Below, piece after piece: positions 5,521-7,371 of a stretch of DNA of 7,371 bases. Both the position numbers and the translations under genes were made by a program. The notes under the pieces are model-generated. The model had not been told where the DNA came from. It worked only from the letters and a program-made list of their open reading frames with translations, and did not search any database. The stretch comes from Bacteroidia bacterium (GTDB taxonomy: Bacteria; Bacteroidota; Bacteroidia; NS11-12g; UBA9320). The stretch is taken from positions 1 to 7,371 of the forward strand of contig JAKMFK010000081.1 of assembly GCA_022425465.1 (NCBI GenBank), in the 5' to 3' direction. Within the stretch, counting starts at the first letter, position 1, and every line of letters starts with the position of its first letter.

Positions 5521-6360
5521 ATGCCACAATCACTGATTGTAATCGTACCTATCTATAAAATGCTGAATAAGTCAGAGATTCAGTCTGTTCGGTCATTGAA
5601 TAAACTTCAGTCACAATTTGAATTGCAGGTTTGTTTGGTAGGGCCTAATTTTTTTATTCAACTTAATCATGATCGATTGAAGACCGTATTAGATGATTTT
5701 ATAACATTAGATACAGCAAGTTTTTATGAGGGTTATTTTAAAGATTTAGTATCTTACAATCGATTGCTGCTATCCCTTGAGTTCTATGAACGATTTTGCT
5801 CTTATGATTATATGCTCATTTTTCAAACTGATGCTCTTATCATAAATGATTCAATAGACGTGTTTTTGAAAAAAGGATATACCTACATTGGTGCACCGTG
5901 GTTAGAAGCTGATGTTCCAGAAAAAGAAGGTCTTTCTGTTGGAAATGGGGGTTTTTCACTACGTCATATTCCATCATTTATTCAGGCATTGAGATCAGAT
6001 TTGATCATCCCTGATTTTTTTTGGAAACGTTATTACCCTAAACAAAATTGGAAACGAAGATTATTTAAACTGCTCGTTTATCTTCCTACTCAAATTTGGA
6101 GTAGGAGTAAAGGAAAGTCATTTTATTTTGAGAAAGCAAAATACAATGGAATGAATGAGGACATAGTCTGGTCTCAATATATCAAAGACCATAAAGAATA
6201 TTCAATTTCTTCGTTAGAAGACGCTTTGATGTTTAGTTTTGAAACCATGCCAAGAGATTGCTATCGACTAAATAAAAATCAATTGCCTTTCGGTTGTCAT
6301 GCATTTGAAAAATATGATTTCGAATTTTGGAAATCACATATCCCTTCTTTAAATCGATGA
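5521..6360 (+). CDS. DUF5672 family protein, putative glycosyltransferase-like
   Basis: The 279-residue product is cytoplasmic in appearance, with no signal peptide or clear membrane helix. It carries the motif set I associate with DUF5672: SYDYMLIFQTDALI (94-107) with a DxD-like QTD, YTYIGAPW (120-127), VGNGGFSLR (140-148), MNEDIVW (211-217), MFSFE (237-241) and PFGCHAFEKY (256-265). The order hydrophobic strand, acidic pair, then GNGGFSLR and NED resembles GT-A glycosyltransferases, and family members are usually found in polysaccharide or surface-glycan loci. Catalytic activity has not, to my knowledge, been shown for this family, so the function is inferred. The ATG at 5521 follows a good -7 element, and its stop overlaps the next gene's start as ATGA, so the two are probably co-translated. 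A basic stretch near 168-199 (KRYYPKQNWKRR and on) could contact the membrane or acceptor. Confidence 0.82.
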   Translation: MPQSLIVIVPIYKMLNKSEIQSVRSLNKLQSQFELQVCLVGPNFFIQLNHDRLKTVLDDFITLDTASFYEGYFKDLVSYNRLLLSLEFYERFCSYDYMLIFQTDALIINDSIDVFLKKGYTYIGAPWLEADVPEKEGLSVGNGGFSLRHIPSFIQALRSDLIIPDFFWKRYYPKQNWKRRLFKLLVYLPTQIWSRSKGKSFYFEKAKYNGMNEDIVWSQYIKDHKEYSISSLEDALMFSFETMPRDCYRLNKNQLPFGCHAFEKYDFEFWKSHIPSLNR

Positions 6361-7208
6361 GTAAATTAAGTATCACCATCATCACACCAAACTTAAACGG
6401 TGGACAGTTTTTGGAAGATTGTATTTTATCTATCAAAAATCAGGGATATGCCAATTTGAAGCATGTAGTAATTGATGGAGGGTCGACAGATAATTCAATC
6501 CAGATACTAAAGGATAATAACACATCATATGAAATAGTAAAAGGGTTGAATAACTATGAAGCAATTCACTATGGTTTTCAGAAATATCCTTCGGATATTC
6601 AAGCTTGGTTAAATGTAGATGATTTGTATCGAGAAGGTGCAATTGAAACAGTAATGAATACTTTTAAAAAGTTTCCAGAAATATCATGGTTAATGGGTAC
6701 ACCAAGTACATCAAATGAACGTGGTGTTATTCGAATTTGGGACGCTCATATCTTTCCATCCTTTTCTAAATATACATGGACCATATCTCCTAATCTATTT
6801 ATTCAGCAAGAGTCTACTTTTTGGAGACAAAAACTTTATGAAAAAGCAGGTGGTCTATCAACTAACTATCGATATGCCAATGACTATGATTTATGGTTTA
6901 GGTTTTTTAAATCTGAGCGGCTTTATTCAGTTCCACAAGTTTTAGCTAGCTTTCGAGTCCACTCTTTTAATCAGTTGTCTGTTGCTAATAAAGAAAAATA
7001 CAAAGAAGAGGTTTTAAAAATCCAAGCTCAATTAAAACTTGGTTTTATACAAAGGACTATTCTCAAAGCATTTATGGTACTAGATCATGTCTTCATTCGG
7101 ATACCCAAAATTAGAAATGTATATAATAGTACAAAGTTTAGGCAACAGTTTTTGGGTTTTCCTGATCGACTTCGCTTTAACGATTCAGGTCAATTAGTGA
7201 AAAGTTAA
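6357..7208 (+). CDS. Glycosyltransferase family 2
   Basis: The 283-residue product is an inverting GT-A-type sugar transferase. The N-terminus LSITIITPNLNGGQFLEDCI (4-23) and HVVIDGGSTDNSIQIL (36-51) form the nucleotide-binding half, with D40 and D45. WLNVDDLYREGAIE (84-97) holds the metal-binding DxD-like D88/D89. IQQESTFWRQKLYEKAGGL (149-167) and NDYDLWFRF (175-183) are the acceptor/catalytic-base region, D176 or D178 being the likely base. ASFRVHSFNQLS (197-208) closes the domain. This sub-type is common in surface polysaccharide loci. The start is ATG 6357, overlapping the DUF5672 stop by 4 bp (ATGA); an in-frame TTG at 6327 lies inside the previous gene and is not needed. About 75 C-terminal residues beyond the domain (IQRTILKAFMVLDHVFIRIP) contain an amphipathic or weakly hydrophobic stretch that may touch the membrane. 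The sugar is unknown. Confidence 0.9.
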   Translation: MSKLSITIITPNLNGGQFLEDCILSIKNQGYANLKHVVIDGGSTDNSIQILKDNNTSYEIVKGLNNYEAIHYGFQKYPSDIQAWLNVDDLYREGAIETVMNTFKKFPEISWLMGTPSTSNERGVIRIWDAHIFPSFSKYTWTISPNLFIQQESTFWRQKLYEKAGGLSTNYRYANDYDLWFRFFKSERLYSVPQVLASFRVHSFNQLSVANKEKYKEEVLKIQAQLKLGFIQRTILKAFMVLDHVFIRIPKIRNVYNSTKFRQQFLGFPDRLRFNDSGQLVKS

Positions 7209-7242
7209 TGGTTCAAAATATGTCTTGATATCTGAGTGTTTT

Positions 7243-7371
7243 TCAATTAACAAGATACAACTTACCAAAACCATTAGAGAAAAAGTGATCACCCGATGAT
7301 TCTCTGATTTTTAAGTCCTTACCATTGAGTTGGGCTTTCACTTTATAGAGATAGACTCCATTAGCAAGTCT
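7243..7371 (-). CDS. C-terminal end of a probable T9SS-associated surface protein (5' end outside window)
   Basis: The minus strand is open from the right edge to TGA at 7243-7245, giving the final 42 residues of a gene lying beyond the window. The tail contains LANGVYLYKVKAQLNGKDL (2-20), then ESSGDHFFSNGFGKLYL (24-40). The L-x-x-G-V-Y-x-Y-K-V strand with a following N-G turn is the pattern of C-terminal beta domains of T9SS-linked proteins. The GFGK-hydrophobic ending is, from memory, common in large Bacteroidota surface proteins, including some C25-peptidase/PorU-like proteins. The exact family cannot be named from 42 residues. It converges on the GT2 gene with 34 bp between stops; no hairpin terminator is visible there. 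Confidence 0.6.
   Translation of the reverse strand, partial: RLANGVYLYKVKAQLNGKDLKIRESSGDHFFSNGFGKLYLVN

Noticed and set aside
6715..6945. Plus-strand open frame of 76 codons inside the GT2 gene
   Set aside because: It lies out of frame within the conserved GT2 catalytic region; the composition is that of a shadow frame.
7209..7242. Possible terminator between the GT2 gene and the convergent partial gene
   Set aside because: A short T run is present but no stem of useful length could be drawn.

Overview
The window looks like a chromosomal segment of a low-GC member of the Bacteroidota (Cytophagales- or Flavobacteriia-like). Three things point there. First, two minus-strand protein tails have the look of type IX secretion (T9SS) C-terminal regions, and T9SS is confined to this phylum. 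Second, several genes are preceded by the phylum's TAnnTTTG promoter element instead of a Shine-Dalgarno sequence. Third, the aspartokinase, FtsB/DivIC and MORN proteins resemble those of the phylum. No RNA gene, CRISPR array, insertion sequence or phage gene was seen.

Left part (1-3443), mostly housekeeping. The 3' end of an aspartokinase gene converges on, and overlaps by 15 bp, a minus-strand gene for an exported MORN-repeat protein. A 151-bp divergent promoter region follows. It drives a plus-strand run of an adrenodoxin-type [2Fe-2S] ferredoxin (fdx), the iron-sulfur accessory protein IscX, and a KdsC-type HAD phosphatase of Kdo (LPS core) synthesis, packed with gaps of 1 and 4 bp. After 60 bp comes a small FtsB/DivIC-type division protein.

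Middle part (3440-5276). Two minus-strand genes form an operon: a GT4-like glycosyltransferase and, overlapping it by 26 bp, an inositol-monophosphatase-family enzyme. The phosphatase gene ends inside the stop codon of the division gene, the two stops sharing one CTAG.

Right part (5277-7371). A 244-bp gap carries outward-facing promoter elements for both neighbours. Between them lies a decayed relic of a T9SS sorting-domain tail on the minus strand. A plus-strand pair follows, a DUF5672 protein and a GT2 glycosyltransferase, joined by an ATGA stop/start overlap. The window ends in the last 42 codons of a minus-strand gene whose tail also looks T9SS-associated.

The theme is envelope biogenesis: Kdo phosphatase, three glycosyltransferase-type proteins, an IMPase-family phosphatase, a division protein and T9SS-type surface proteins. 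I found no clearly new defence or mobile system. The observations most worth a second look are the T9SS relic beside the glycosyltransferase pair, the stand-alone fdx-iscX pair, and the MORN protein with its unassigned N-terminal domain.
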